Below are positions 52,306-61,130 of a stretch of 64,000 bases of DNA, one piece after another; within the stretch, counting starts at the first letter, position 1, and every line of letters starts with the position of its first letter. The notes under the pieces are model-generated. The model worked only from the letters and a program-made list of their open reading frames with translations. It was not told the DNA's origin and did not search any database. The stretch comes from Dyella psychrodurans. GTDB lineage: Bacteria > Pseudomonadota > Gammaproteobacteria > Xanthomonadales > Rhodanobacteraceae. Where the stretch lies: NCBI RefSeq assembly GCF_003363265.1, contig NZ_QRBF01000001.1, forward strand, positions 652,451 to 716,450, given 5' to 3'. Both the position numbers and the translations under genes were made by a program.

Positions 52306-52387
52306 TTGACTTTTGAGTGCTCTCCGTTAGTGGATGTGTGCTCGAATCTCGATGAGTCGATTGGAAACTCTACCTGATACCGTTTCT
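52306..52387. repeat. REP-like repeat, copy C
   Basis: Interior of the same repeat family (TTGACTTTTGAGTGC to TACCGTTTCT). It follows the gene fragment at 52058 and directly precedes the second ssrA 3' copy. Confidence 0.75.
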
Positions 52388-52400
52388 GTACCATTTCTGC

Positions 52401-52548
52401 GCACGCTGCGCTGTCGCGGGACGAGATCCAACAGAGAGCTAAGCATGTAGTGCCGGGCGTCAAGCGCCTTCGAACGCGAGTTCGACTCCCGCCACCTCCA
52501 CGATCAAAGCAAAGCGCCCGACGATGGTTCGTCGGGCGCTTTGCTTTG
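52401..52548 (+). repeat. Second copy of the ssrA 3' end and terminator (att-like junction)
   Basis: From 52401 the sequence matches 46681 onward of ssrA (offset 5720): variable region, T-arm, acceptor and terminator, with about ten differences over 145 bases. The terminator stem here is a perfect 20 bp (52505-52524 with 52529-52548) with a 4-base loop. It lacks the 5' half and the tag frame, so it is not a functional tmRNA. It marks the right end of island 1. Confidence 0.9.
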
Positions 52549-53008
52549 TTGAAATTTTGTCAGCCGAGCTTGGCTATCAACGTGGCTGCCCTAAAGCATC
52601 TGAAAACAAGTCAACTTGGCACCGTTCTTGGTCCAACGCCTTGCGTGCCCGACATACGCTCCATCCATAACGAAGTCAGCGAACACTGTCACGCTCAGAT
52701 GTATTCCCTCGCTAAGCTGAGTGACAACAGCCGATTCATAGAGACTAAAAGTAAAGCGCACTCTCATTTCGCCTGCCGGTGCCTAGCGATAGCACATCGC
52801 GATCAAACACGCAGGGGACTTCCATACATCATTCGAATGTGGGGCTGAAAATGAAGAGACGCTTTTATTGATTTCGAACCCATGGACTTTTACTGGGCCG
52901 AGGTGGGTTGCCTGTAAATCAATACAAAGGGTGAGCATTCAGCGCTCGCGCTTCAGGAAATCATGAAGGGACTCTATAGCAAGCGCACGCATTCTTGGCT
53001 CACGATGG
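52549..53008. other. Intergenic region after second ssrA copy
   Basis: No reliable gene. The first part (52546-52612) is shared with the region after the third ssrA copy (59811-59872). A short piece of the REP-like sequence (52611-52628) is present. Confidence 0.5.
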
Positions 53009-53290
53009 GTGAAGGCCGGTTTTTTCCTAATATTGGCCGCGTATCAAGCCATACACTACCAAACACCAGCGTCTTATCTATTCGCTGCTGGCTGCCTGTG
53101 TATGGCATGGACCGACGCGTTCAGAAGGTATCCGCCGCCGGCGACACTAAACTCCACCATTGGGGGTATCTACCGAGGGTTTAGAAGCCCCGAGTATCGT
53201 CCAGAACCCATGATCCTCATCGTTGGCATCCTTGGCTTGATACTTTGGATTGTCAGCTTTGTGATGTGGTTGCGAGCCTTATTTAGCTAA
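53009..53290 (+). CDS. Small membrane protein
   Basis: 93 residues from a GTG. Two or three hydrophobic segments (AGFFLILAAYQAIHY, and the C-terminal MILIVGILGLILWIVSFVMWLRALF) suggest a small inner-membrane protein. No family recognised. The start is uncertain: an ATG just upstream is in another frame. It is followed by a strong inverted repeat. Confidence 0.5.
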   Translation: MKAGFFLILAAYQAIHYQTPASYLFAAGCLCMAWTDAFRRYPPPATLNSTIGGIYRGFRSPEYRPEPMILIVGILGLILWIVSFVMWLRALFS

Positions 53291-53298
53291 GCTTGCTT

Positions 53299-53342
53299 AA
53301 TAACGGTGTCAGGGTGGAGTAGTCCAACCTGACACCGTTATT
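53299..53342. repeat. Perfect REP-like hairpin between convergent genes
   Basis: 15-bp perfect stem (53299-53313 with 53328-53342) with AACGGTGTCAGG in its arms, loop 14 bases. It lies between the small membrane gene and the FlgT/CsgG-like gene on the opposite strand, and the ATT edges could support termination in both directions. Confidence 0.75.
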
Positions 53343-53360
53343 GACCCCGTTATTGCCATT

Positions 53361-55004
53361 TTACCAATTCGAATCACCGGTCGACGCAGCCGCCTTCGAT
53401 GCCTGGGCCTGTTTCGCGCGTGAAGAGTGCATGGCTTTGGCCGGCGACGAACCCGTAGGCGGCGTACTCAGCGCGAGCTGGCCACGGAGTTCAAGGCTTC
53501 CTGGCGTGTAAGGATTACCCAACTGCACATTATCTTCGACGATGTGACCGTAGGAGAGGTTTGGCGTCACCCGATCGATGGTGATGCTGCAGCAAGGCGT
53601 TTCCGTCGGACCGAGCGACTGACCAGACTGGGGGTCAACAACCGGCTTGCCAAGGGACACTGCTTGGTAAGTTGCTCCGTCCTGCACGGCCTCGCCACCC
53701 TGATTGATCACGACGTTACGCCCTTGCACTTGCAGAACCGAAAGCGGATACGTGCTTTGCAAGATGGATGCGACGATATTGCGATCTACGGCATCCATCA
53801 TGTTGGACGCCAGGGTATTGCCATCGACGGAAATGCCCAACGTGGTGGGGCTGGTGGAGGGGAAGTCGTACTTGAAAGACTGAGACATCACCATCTGCCC
53901 CGTCGCTGCGTTGACCACCCGGAACGACACCTCACCGCCACCCGAATAGGAGACCAGTGTGCGGTTAGCCAAACGCAGAGGCTGTTCGTGGCGAACGTAC
54001 TCGAAGCGATTGACCGTGGGAATCACGATCAGATCGGCAGCCAGTTGTTGACCGAGACGTGCCGTATCGGCAGCGGTCGCATTGCCCGACTGGATGAGGC
54101 CGATTTCCTGATCGATTTGTGCATTGGCTGTGCGATCGAGCACCGTAAAACGATGCGTTTGCGTGAGGGCCTCCGAGACCTTGGCCTGGATGGCAGAAGC
54201 GATGCCTTCTGACGGGATCGCGTTATCGCCCACTTGATACGTCTGTGTGCTGACTTGCGGTAACGCCACCACAACGCGTGTCAATTTGGCACTGGCGGCC
54301 TCACGATAAGTGGCCACATCGGCGCCAATGCGTACCTCCCACCGCGAGGCGTAATCGGTGTGTTTGCTTTGGTAGTCGACCTGAGTAGCTCCCTGGTGCT
54401 GATCCCAATTGCCCTTCACGCCTTCGCTGGTACTCGCCGAAGCGTCGCCGGCTGCGGCCGACGCATTGGCAGAGGCATCGACGCTACCTTTGTTCCAGCT
54501 GGCACCCTGGCTTGCTTTGAGGCTTTCCTCATCGGTGCGGGTGGGGACATTGACCTGCTTTTGCGAGATCAGTTGAAAGTGGCTCACCGCGCCGGACGTG
54601 ACGCTCGCTACCCAGTTTGCATACGCGCTTGATGTCACGTCGACGCCCTGCCCGTCGGCGGCCACGGTCATGCCGGCATTCATTTGCAGGCTACCTGCAT
54701 CGATCTTTTTGCCGTTCACCTGCTCGATCGCAAGTCGAATGGCGTTGTCGACGGCATTTTCAAGCGTGGTGCCGGTGGCCGTCACCTCAACGTGCTGGGT
54801 CGTGACGCCACCGAAATCAGGATTCGTGCGTAACGGCTGCGCAGCAGATGGAGCCGGCTTCGCTGATGTTGCCGACGCCACTGTGGCTGAGTGCGCTGGC
54901 GTCGATGCCGAATCATCGCTCTTTTGATGGCAGCCCGTCATGGACAGGGCTACCAGCAAGCTGCCACCAAGGAGTACGTATCGTGAGTGGACGCTCATAG
55001 TCAT
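53361..55004 (-). CDS. FlgT/CsgG-like outer-membrane lipoprotein
   Basis: 547 residues. Lipoprotein signal with lipobox SMTGC (Cys25), then a Ser/Ala-rich linker. The first domain (VEVTATGTTLENAVDNAIRLAI) has the LPP20/FlgT-N type pattern. A low-complexity Ala/Ser stretch near residue 180 precedes a CsgG-type domain (GIASAIQAKVSEALTQTHRFTVLDR...LIQSGNATAADTARLGQQLAADLIVIPTV). The C-terminal segment SVLQVQGRNVVINQGG...VQDGATYQAVS resembles the FlgT C-terminal SH3-like fold. This is the Vibrio FlgT order of domains on a lipoprotein. Last gene of a four-gene operon of exported proteins. Confidence 0.75.
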   Translation of the reverse strand: MTMSVHSRYVLLGGSLLVALSMTGCHQKSDDSASTPAHSATVASATSAKPAPSAAQPLRTNPDFGGVTTQHVEVTATGTTLENAVDNAIRLAIEQVNGKKIDAGSLQMNAGMTVAADGQGVDVTSSAYANWVASVTSGAVSHFQLISQKQVNVPTRTDEESLKASQGASWNKGSVDASANASAAAGDASASTSEGVKGNWDQHQGATQVDYQSKHTDYASRWEVRIGADVATYREAASAKLTRVVVALPQVSTQTYQVGDNAIPSEGIASAIQAKVSEALTQTHRFTVLDRTANAQIDQEIGLIQSGNATAADTARLGQQLAADLIVIPTVNRFEYVRHEQPLRLANRTLVSYSGGGEVSFRVVNAATGQMVMSQSFKYDFPSTSPTTLGISVDGNTLASNMMDAVDRNIVASILQSTYPLSVLQVQGRNVVINQGGEAVQDGATYQAVSLGKPVVDPQSGQSLGPTETPCCSITIDRVTPNLSYGHIVEDNVQLGNPYTPGSLELRGQLALSTPPTGSSPAKAMHSSRAKQAQASKAAASTGDSNW

Positions 55005-55012
55005 CCGCCGAT

Positions 55013-55678
55013 TCAGAGGCCAGCCAGCGCTTGGGTCGCGTCGCTTGGCACTTTGACGCCGTTGTTCTGGCTGATCGTCATGGTCTTGCGGAAAACATCA
55101 AAGAGATTTTTGGAGTATGACGGTGTCGACTTCGCGACGAAGGCGCCGGCCTTGAGCTTCGTTAAACCGGTCGTCAAGCCGGACATGCCGGTCATCGAAC
55201 CTTTCGCCGTCGCCGTGAACTTCTCGGCCTGCATGACGACATCACGCGTGCCCAGTACGCCCTTGGCAAAGTGTGGCAGGCTCTGCGCGTAGTATTCCTT
55301 TTCTTCGGCCGTCAGCGTCGTTTGCTTGGCCTGCTGTTCGGCAATCGCCTCGTTTGCACTATTGGACACATCCACTGTCTTCTGCAGCGCATTGGTGTCG
55401 GTACCTGTGCTTTGCAATGCCTTCTGCTGCGCATCACAGGCGGCCGCCTGGTCTTTCAGGCCATATGCTTGAGCCAGCAACGACTGCGCGTTCAACACTT
55501 CACTTTGCGATGCAATAAAAGACTTAACCAGCTGATCCTGAGCCGCCAACGCATCGGAAGATGAATTGGTTGTGCTTGCCGTACCCAGCGATGGCAAGTG
55601 GAACTGCGCATTCGCGGCGGATGCAGCGAAGAGAGCCGACACGATGCAAGCGGTGAGAGCTAATTTCGTACCTTTCAT
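55013..55678 (-). CDS. Exported helical protein of the FlgT/CsgG-like operon
   Basis: 221 residues. A signal peptide (MKGTKLALTACIVSALFAASAANA) is followed by a mostly helical, Gln/Ala/Thr-rich protein with two cysteines (AACDAQQ). No family recognised. It lies 8 bases upstream of the CsgG-like lipoprotein gene and so is co-transcribed. Confidence 0.7.
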   Translation of the reverse strand: MKGTKLALTACIVSALFAASAANAQFHLPSLGTASTTNSSSDALAAQDQLVKSFIASQSEVLNAQSLLAQAYGLKDQAAACDAQQKALQSTGTDTNALQKTVDVSNSANEAIAEQQAKQTTLTAEEKEYYAQSLPHFAKGVLGTRDVVMQAEKFTATAKGSMTGMSGLTTGLTKLKAGAFVAKSTPSYSKNLFDVFRKTMTISQNNGVKVPSDATQALAGL

Positions 55679-55725
55679 GCTATTCCCCTGTTCTGATTAG
55701 TGCTTAGTAGGCAAAAGAGTGACGA

Positions 55726-56838
55726 TCAGCGAATACCTTTATTGCTGAGCTCGTCCACCATTTGGTGGGCGGCCTGACTGGCCGCTTCCTTCAGTGCATT
55801 GGTTCGTGCGACGGTGGCGTCCGGTCCCAGACCGGCGTACTGCACGGGTCCGATCGAGACCAGGGTGCGCGCAAAGCGCCCTTGGACATTGAGTACCTTG
55901 CCGGTGACAGTCACAAAGACGCGCACATTGCCGCTGACCGGGTCTTTGTCGGCCATGCCTACATCCAACGTGCCGAAGGCGAAGTAGCCGATACCCGCAC
56001 GCTGCACGCCCTGGGTCGTGCTGTACATGATGTTCGAGGGAAGATCATTGCCGTGGCTATAGGCGTCGCGAATGTTCGCAATATTCACCATGCCACCGCT
56101 GGCCCCTTCTACCTGATCGGCTTCCACGACGTCATAGCCCGCGTCGGAAAAGATACCGGTCATCGCCGTATCGACTTCACTGGCGTTGGTCACCGACCAA
56201 TCCACCTTGTCCGCTTTGCGCGTGACGCTTCCACCGCTAGTTGTCGCCTGGCTGGAGTGTTGTTGGGTCGAGTCCGACGTTCCGATGTTGTGCGCCTGAA
56301 CGGACTCGCCCTCGTTGGTCGAGCTCGTCATCGAGCTGTCGGCGTCTGTGCGCTTGTAGACCTTGTCGTCGAAGCTTTGAACGCTCGACTGGCTACGTGC
56401 CACAAAGAGAAACGTCATCGTGTTGTGGCCAGCGGAGGCTACGTCCGTCGCAGATGACGCGCCCGTACCCAGATCGTTCATGAGCCGCGTGCTGTTGATG
56501 TCTGCACGAATCACGACCGAATAGGTTTTCGCTTGTTTGTCCTGATTTTCGGATAAAACGGTACTACCCAGGATGTAGTCGTCGATGTGAGCTGTAAACT
56601 GATCCTGCTTGGACTCGAAAATGCGCGAGCGTGCCGCATTGGTATCGGCGATGTAGCGCTCCAATGCATTCACTTCGGCCTTCTTCAACGCATCCTGTCG
56701 CTGGGGTGCACTCAACGACCAGCCTGTGTAAGGCACCGTTGCCATCCCCTTTTCCGAGACGGTTTGAGCGTTTACCGGTACAGCAAGCAACGCGAAGATA
56801 CCGGCGATGGCGCCATAGCCCCAATGCTTCATCGACAT
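55726..56838 (-). CDS. Exported FlgT-N-like/LPP20-like protein
   Basis: 370 residues from ATG 56838 (a second in-frame ATG at 56832 is possible). Signal peptide ends at VPVNAQ. The mature N-terminus AQRQDALKKAEVNALERYIADTN...ILGSTVLSENQD...YSVVIRADINSTRLM has the pattern of the FlgT N-terminal domain and LPP20 proteins. A Ser/Thr/Gln-rich linker precedes a second half with SDAGYDVVEADQVE and GYFAFGTLDVG. It shares its operon with a CsgG-like lipoprotein, so a role in an envelope assembly is likely. Its start overlaps the upstream gene by 10 bases. Confidence 0.7.
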   Translation of the reverse strand: MSMKHWGYGAIAGIFALLAVPVNAQTVSEKGMATVPYTGWSLSAPQRQDALKKAEVNALERYIADTNAARSRIFESKQDQFTAHIDDYILGSTVLSENQDKQAKTYSVVIRADINSTRLMNDLGTGASSATDVASAGHNTMTFLFVARSQSSVQSFDDKVYKRTDADSSMTSSTNEGESVQAHNIGTSDSTQQHSSQATTSGGSVTRKADKVDWSVTNASEVDTAMTGIFSDAGYDVVEADQVEGASGGMVNIANIRDAYSHGNDLPSNIMYSTTQGVQRAGIGYFAFGTLDVGMADKDPVSGNVRVFVTVTGKVLNVQGRFARTLVSIGPVQYAGLGPDATVARTNALKEAASQAAHQMVDELSNKGIR

Positions 56839-58043
56839 GATTGAATTAACTCCCCTAGAGATTGGAACTGGCTCTGTGCCTGGGCGTCGCTGGGAAGCCC
56901 AGACTTCAGCCATGGGTTATGCGGATCCGACAGCGAACTGGTGAAATTGAAAAAGAGCGTTTTGAGCGTGTCATATGCAGGCGACCAGTCATCCACATTT
57001 GTCTGCGCAGTCGGCACCGTTTTGGTTTGGCCTTGCTTGATACGCTGTGAGAAATACACGTGATTGGAAAGCGGTTCTAAAACTGTCAGATCGACGAAAG
57101 CGCCGTAGAGATAGACCGTCGCCACGCTGGAACTCGACTGGTTAATCTTCTTGAAACCCGCCACGTTGATGCGAATGTCGTAGTCGGCCTCAGGAATTTT
57201 TAGGTCGTAGGACTCGCCCTCGATGAAACGAGCAGCCATGGACGATCCCAGTGCCTGATTGCTGCTGTAAGGCAGTACCGATAGACGCTGGTTGGATGCC
57301 AGATACGTTCCAAACGCCTGGGCGACTTGCTGGGGTATCGCCGCCGCATCGACTTGTGGCGCGTATTGATGAAGGTAGTCGACAGCCTTGGTATCCAGCG
57401 TGGACGATGTCACGCGCAAGTGTTTGCTGGATGCCAGCGGTACTTGTGCGCGGCTCAGCGTTTTGACGAATTCGCCCGTTAAGGAGTGCATGCCATCCGT
57501 GCCGAAAAGAAGGCCTTCAAATGCCTTTTGAATGTCGGCATCCGTCGGAGGCGTCGGACTCACCGTGATGAAATCGATGATGAAGGGAAAGCCCCCCAGC
57601 ACCTGCTTTTCTTTGAAGTCAAAAAAGAGTGCCTCCGCAGAAACCTCTACGCGAAGCTTGTAGACATCGCCGATGTGTTCGACCGATGCCGACTCCGCAT
57701 CCAGGCCGAGCGCAAGCGCGACGGACTTCGAGGCATCCTTGACGGAGCCTAACGAATCGAACGAAATGGTTTCCGGGAGTGACTGTCCTTGAATCGAACT
57801 ACGGACACTGTTATCGAGCGTGGTGTTTCCGCCACTCGCTAAGGCTTTGGAAACATGGGGGAATGTCTGCTCGACATTTGAAGCATTGGAGGTGTACGCA
57901 ATGCCCGCGAAATAGACCGTGCTTGTGGGCAGCGCCGTCGCAATGGTCGACTTTAAGAACAAGCCAACAGCAAGTACTGCGACGCCAAAACCCTTGCCGA
58001 GGAAACGTACGTGACCCGTGTACCCTGTATCAGAGAGAAGCAT
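56829..58043 (-). CDS. Exported protein, first gene of the FlgT/CsgG-like operon
   Basis: 404 residues. The N-terminus has a basic stretch then a hydrophobic signal (FGVAVLAVGLFLKSTIATA). The mature part is beta-rich with repeated aromatic and polar residues (STVYFAGIAYTSN, VAGFKKINQSSSSVATVYLYGAFVDL) and no recognised family. It begins the operon; ATG 58043 has AAGGGG as ribosome site. No homologue could be named. Confidence 0.65.
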   Translation of the reverse strand: MLLSDTGYTGHVRFLGKGFGVAVLAVGLFLKSTIATALPTSTVYFAGIAYTSNASNVEQTFPHVSKALASGGNTTLDNSVRSSIQGQSLPETISFDSLGSVKDASKSVALALGLDAESASVEHIGDVYKLRVEVSAEALFFDFKEKQVLGGFPFIIDFITVSPTPPTDADIQKAFEGLLFGTDGMHSLTGEFVKTLSRAQVPLASSKHLRVTSSTLDTKAVDYLHQYAPQVDAAAIPQQVAQAFGTYLASNQRLSVLPYSSNQALGSSMAARFIEGESYDLKIPEADYDIRINVAGFKKINQSSSSVATVYLYGAFVDLTVLEPLSNHVYFSQRIKQGQTKTVPTAQTNVDDWSPAYDTLKTLFFNFTSSLSDPHNPWLKSGLPSDAQAQSQFQSLGELIQSCR

Positions 58044-58843
58044 TCCAATTGCCCCTTAAATTCGCTTGATCTTGTCGGCTGTACTGTCCTTCATAAGCTC
58101 TTCAAGAAGGACGTTGCCTCCTCGATGAGCAACCTGAAGCTATGCCACTCAGTACGTCATGAGCGACAGCGGCAACAAAAGCAGGATCTGTGCCTACTTG
58201 GCGGCTATGTCGCTTACTGGCTGTTGTTCGATAGACAAAGGGTTCTTCAAGTCCCCTTTAATCAACCAGTTGGTCAAATATTTAGCAGGGGTGCGAGCGC
58301 CGCGATCGCAAGATCTTTCTAGCAGGTGAAACGATACCACCCTCCATTTTGTGACGTGGTTCGTCATATTTGGAAACAAGTGGAGCACCGGCTATTTGGC
58401 TGGAAAGAGTAAAAAAAGCGCAGGGCGAGCTGATCGGCAAACGAACCGGAGGTAGTTAATTCACTTATAACTACCTCCGGTTCGTTTTTTCGGTTCGTTT
58501 TTTCGCCCCCCAAAAGCAAACGCACATCCAAACTTACACCCGCTCCCGCAACGGTAACGAGCGACTTTTCGTTCGGCATATGACGCGGCACTCCTTATGA
58601 TGTGCAACAAAGGGATTTGACAGTGTGAAAAGTGGCAAATGACCTGCCTCGGCCTAAAGCGTATTCGGTGCCGCCTCACCCGAAGAGACAATAGACCCGT
58701 GAAAAAATGATCAGTGCCCAAATGTCTGGCGGGGGGTGGCTCAGTCATTGTGACGGCTTGATCACGATCTCCGGAGTAGCCTCGACCGGCTCGTTGTGCG
58801 ATCGCGGGTACCGCCATCACTTGAACTAATATCGGAGGCAACT
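58044..58843. other. 800-base intergenic region, no confident gene
   Basis: Holds the promoter region of the operon on the minus strand and of the small exported protein on the plus strand, plus a very strong hairpin-terminator at 58439-58503. Open frames on the minus strand (58364-58591) run through the hairpin and look spurious. A transcript ending at the terminator from the plus strand could exist but has no coding frame that I trust. Confidence 0.5.
58439..58503 (+). terminator. Exceptionally strong intrinsic terminator
   Basis: A 20-bp perfect stem (58439-58458 with 58468-58487) ends in TTTTTT, and the sequence GGTTCGTTTTTT then repeats once (58479-58490 and 58492-58503), giving a second T-run. 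No gene on the plus strand ends just upstream, so it either closes an unknown short transcript or protects the downstream exported-protein gene. Confidence 0.85.
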
Positions 58844-59413
58844 ATGAAACGCAGTGCGTTTGGCTTGTCGTTGTTAGTTGGCATTCCACTGCTAATTCCT
58901 GCCATGGGAATAGCGGGTTCACCGATGGATCAGCACCAAGATGCTCCAACAGGCATTCGAGACAACCTTATAAAAGCGCTGATGGATGGCAAATTTTGCG
59001 CTGTTTTCATCAACAAAGACGCGAAGGATGCACAACATCTGAGCGTGCAGCCTGGATCTTTGTACGGTGTCCAATACTTTCATGCCACGAATACCTGGGT
59101 GGCAATTGGACCCACTCCGCATAATCCCTCATTTCCATATGCGCATCCGTGGGACGCGTACAGCCAAGTACGCAATGGTCTCCCGCCTAATAAGGGTACG
59201 GGCCTCGTATATCTCATCGCTGAAGTCTTTGTGATTGACGAACACGGCTGGATATGGGATGCGGTAAGCAATGGCTACTCAGGGACTAGATATGACGTCA
59301 ATGGGCGGCTGTATTGCGGCGACGATATTTACTATCCAAATCCAGTTCCGAAGCCGCCATCCGATAGCGAATCCAAAGCCGCAGTTCGTATAATCGAAAG
59401 TACCAGCCATTAA
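58844..59413 (+). CDS. Secreted protein of unknown function
   Basis: 189 residues, ATG at 58844 with a GGAGG ribosome site. Signal peptide KRSAFGLSLLVGIPLLIPAMGIAG is followed by a mature domain with VSVQPG-like and IGPTPHNPSFPYAHPWDAYSQV and cysteines in KFCAVF and LYCGDD. No family recognised. Its position in island 2, downstream of the exported operon's promoter region, suggests it belongs to the same exported system, but the strand is opposite. Confidence 0.7.
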   Translation: MKRSAFGLSLLVGIPLLIPAMGIAGSPMDQHQDAPTGIRDNLIKALMDGKFCAVFINKDAKDAQHLSVQPGSLYGVQYFHATNTWVAIGPTPHNPSFPYAHPWDAYSQVRNGLPPNKGTGLVYLIAEVFVIDEHGWIWDAVSNGYSGTRYDVNGRLYCGDDIYYPNPVPKPPSDSESKAAVRIIESTSH

Positions 59414-59470
59414 CTTCGGCGCGTGACGACGACCAGCCACCCACAATTCGGGTGGCTGACCAAAATTAAG

Positions 59471-59488
59471 TCAACCAGGCACCGTTCT
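59471..59488. repeat. Short REP-like sequence
   Basis: TCAACCAGGCACCGTTCT, one arm of the repeat family seen in copies A-C; no inverted partner close by. Confidence 0.6.
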
Positions 59489-59523
59489 TGTTGGACTTCT
59501 CCAATTGTCAAAAGGGAAAAGGC

Positions 59524-59688
59524 ATGAGCTTTCAAGGTCGTAGTGTCGCGGACCTCAGGGCGATTGCCTCCGCAGCGGCAGCTGGCAACGCGCGACTCGT
59601 ATTTGCTGGCATCGCAGCTCTCCCATTGGCAGATCTTCGAGCTATCTCTTCAGCTGGAAACGGTGTTGTCTTTTTTGAGAGCCAATAG
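59524..59688 (+). CDS. Small protein with an internal repeat
   Basis: 54 residues from the ATG at 59524, with AGGGAAAAGG upstream. The sequence repeats ADLRAIASAAAAG...RLVF and ADLRAISSAGNG...VVFF, a two-fold alternation of a helix and a strand. No signal peptide; no family recognised. It may be a remnant, but the internal repeat and a good ribosome site argue for a real small protein. Confidence 0.5.
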   Translation: MSFQGRSVADLRAIASAAAAGNARLVFAGIAALPLADLRAISSAGNGVVFFESQ

Positions 59689-59738
59689 TCACTTTCTGGT
59701 CAAGCACAACCCTCAAACCGTTGGCGTATCTCAAAAAA

Positions 59739-59812
59739 TGCGGACTCGACTCCAGCCACCTTCACCATCAAAGCAAAACGCCTGACGAGAAATCGTCGGG
59801 CGTTTTGCTTTG
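59739..59812 (+). repeat. Third copy of the ssrA 3' end and terminator (att-like junction)
   Basis: GCGGACTCGACTCCAGCCACC matches the ssrA T-arm/acceptor with a few changes, then the terminator with a 20-bp stem (one G:T) and GAAA loop. The sequence after it (to 59872) matches that after the second copy. It marks the right end of island 2. Confidence 0.85.
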
Positions 59813-59993
59813 GTGCGATTTTATCGGCCAAGCTTGACTATCCACGTGGTTACGCTACTGAAAATAAGTCAACCTAGTACGGAGGCAGATGTCCAGCCTT
59901 TATCCGCGCAATCCGTAAAGAAGCACACTTAGGGGGAGCAGTCTAAAGTTTTGAGTTGCTGAGATAAGGGAGTCACCACACACAGGGGAGCAC

Positions 59994-61106
59994 ATGAGCA
60001 ACCACGAGTTAGAAGGTAACGGTGAGGGTCCTGAAAAAAAGCAGGAATTATCCAAGGAGGAGAAGCTTGCGAAAGAAAAAGCCAAATTCCTGGAAAAGTT
60101 TGCGGCTGGCGACACCAACCATTTGCAAACGCGAGTTGCTTGGGTACTCAACCGTTACCCTTCGGCCAGAGACTCCGATGTCACCCTACAGGTTCAATAC
60201 TGGCGAACGTTTAATCGAGATCTTCTATCTGGCCCAAACACGGTGACATTGGAAAATCTCTACCAACTCACCCGCTTGACGGACCTTGCAAGGGCACGAG
60301 CCAAGATACAAAACGAATATCACTTGTTCCAAGCCTCCGAAGGCATTCGCAAACGACGGGGGATCAAGGAAGGTGAAGAGAGGGCTCGCCAAATTGATGA
60401 CCAACCACCACTTTCAACATTGACTGTCTACTCAGATGAAAGTGGTAAAACTGACAACTTTCTCATTGTCGGCAGTGTTTGGTTCCTCATAGGTGAAGAC
60501 GTCTACAATGTGGATAACGCACTAAAAGAATGGCGAGAGCGCACTGGTTTCAAGGAAGAACTTCACTTTACAAAAATCAGTGACCGCAATGCTGACCGCT
60601 ACATGGAGGTCATCAACATTCTTGACGCCTTTGCCGCAACCATTAGTTTCCGTGCCATTACGATTGAACGAAGAGGACATGGTGACATTCCTAGAGTCCT
60701 CGATGACTTGCTGCTTCACCTTCTTGTACGTGGCGTCCGTCATGAACATGAAAGTGGCCGAGCCCCACTACCCCGTTCCATAAGTATCTTCAAGGACGCC
60801 GAAGAAGAAGCACGTGACAAACTCTCTGTTGCGAACCTAGAACTCGCCTTGGAAAATGTTTCTAAAGCACAGTTTAACAACCAACTTCACGTATCGCTCG
60901 TCCATGCTATTGATTCGAAGACGCTTATCCCGATTCAGCTAGCTGACTTATTCATTGGAAGCCTCAATCGAACCCTGAATGCGGCACAAAACGGCAACCA
61001 TGCAAAAGATAGATTTGCAAGTGCGTTCCTCGCGAGATTTGCCGGAGCGGGAGAGCAACAACGTTACGAACAAGGTGGCGACATGACCGTCATTGACCAA
61101 GTTTAA
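59994..61106 (+). CDS. DUF3800 domain protein
   Basis: 370 residues. A Lys/Glu-rich helical N-terminal segment (ELSKEEKLAKEKAKF) of about 130 residues leads into the DUF3800 domain: YSDESGKTDNF (D148-E149), KEELHFTKIS and the late IQLADLFIG. DUF3800 has an RNase H-like fold with candidate acidic metal ligands and is found in mobile and defence contexts. No N-terminal export signal. ATG 59994 has a weak ribosome site. Convergent with a HEPN-like gene. Confidence 0.8.
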   Translation: MSNHELEGNGEGPEKKQELSKEEKLAKEKAKFLEKFAAGDTNHLQTRVAWVLNRYPSARDSDVTLQVQYWRTFNRDLLSGPNTVTLENLYQLTRLTDLARARAKIQNEYHLFQASEGIRKRRGIKEGEERARQIDDQPPLSTLTVYSDESGKTDNFLIVGSVWFLIGEDVYNVDNALKEWRERTGFKEELHFTKISDRNADRYMEVINILDAFAATISFRAITIERRGHGDIPRVLDDLLLHLLVRGVRHEHESGRAPLPRSISIFKDAEEEARDKLSVANLELALENVSKAQFNNQLHVSLVHAIDSKTLIPIQLADLFIGSLNRTLNAAQNGNHAKDRFASAFLARFAGAGEQQRYEQGGDMTVIDQV

Positions 61107-61130
61107 GTGACTTCCATCTCCGCCCTTATT

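Noticed and set aside
52401-52548. Second functional tmRNA gene
   Set aside because: Only the 3' third of ssrA is present, without the 5' acceptor half or the tag frame.
58364-58591. Small minus-strand gene in the 58-kb gap
   Set aside because: The frame runs through the 20-bp terminator hairpin and has no ribosome site or recognisable domain.
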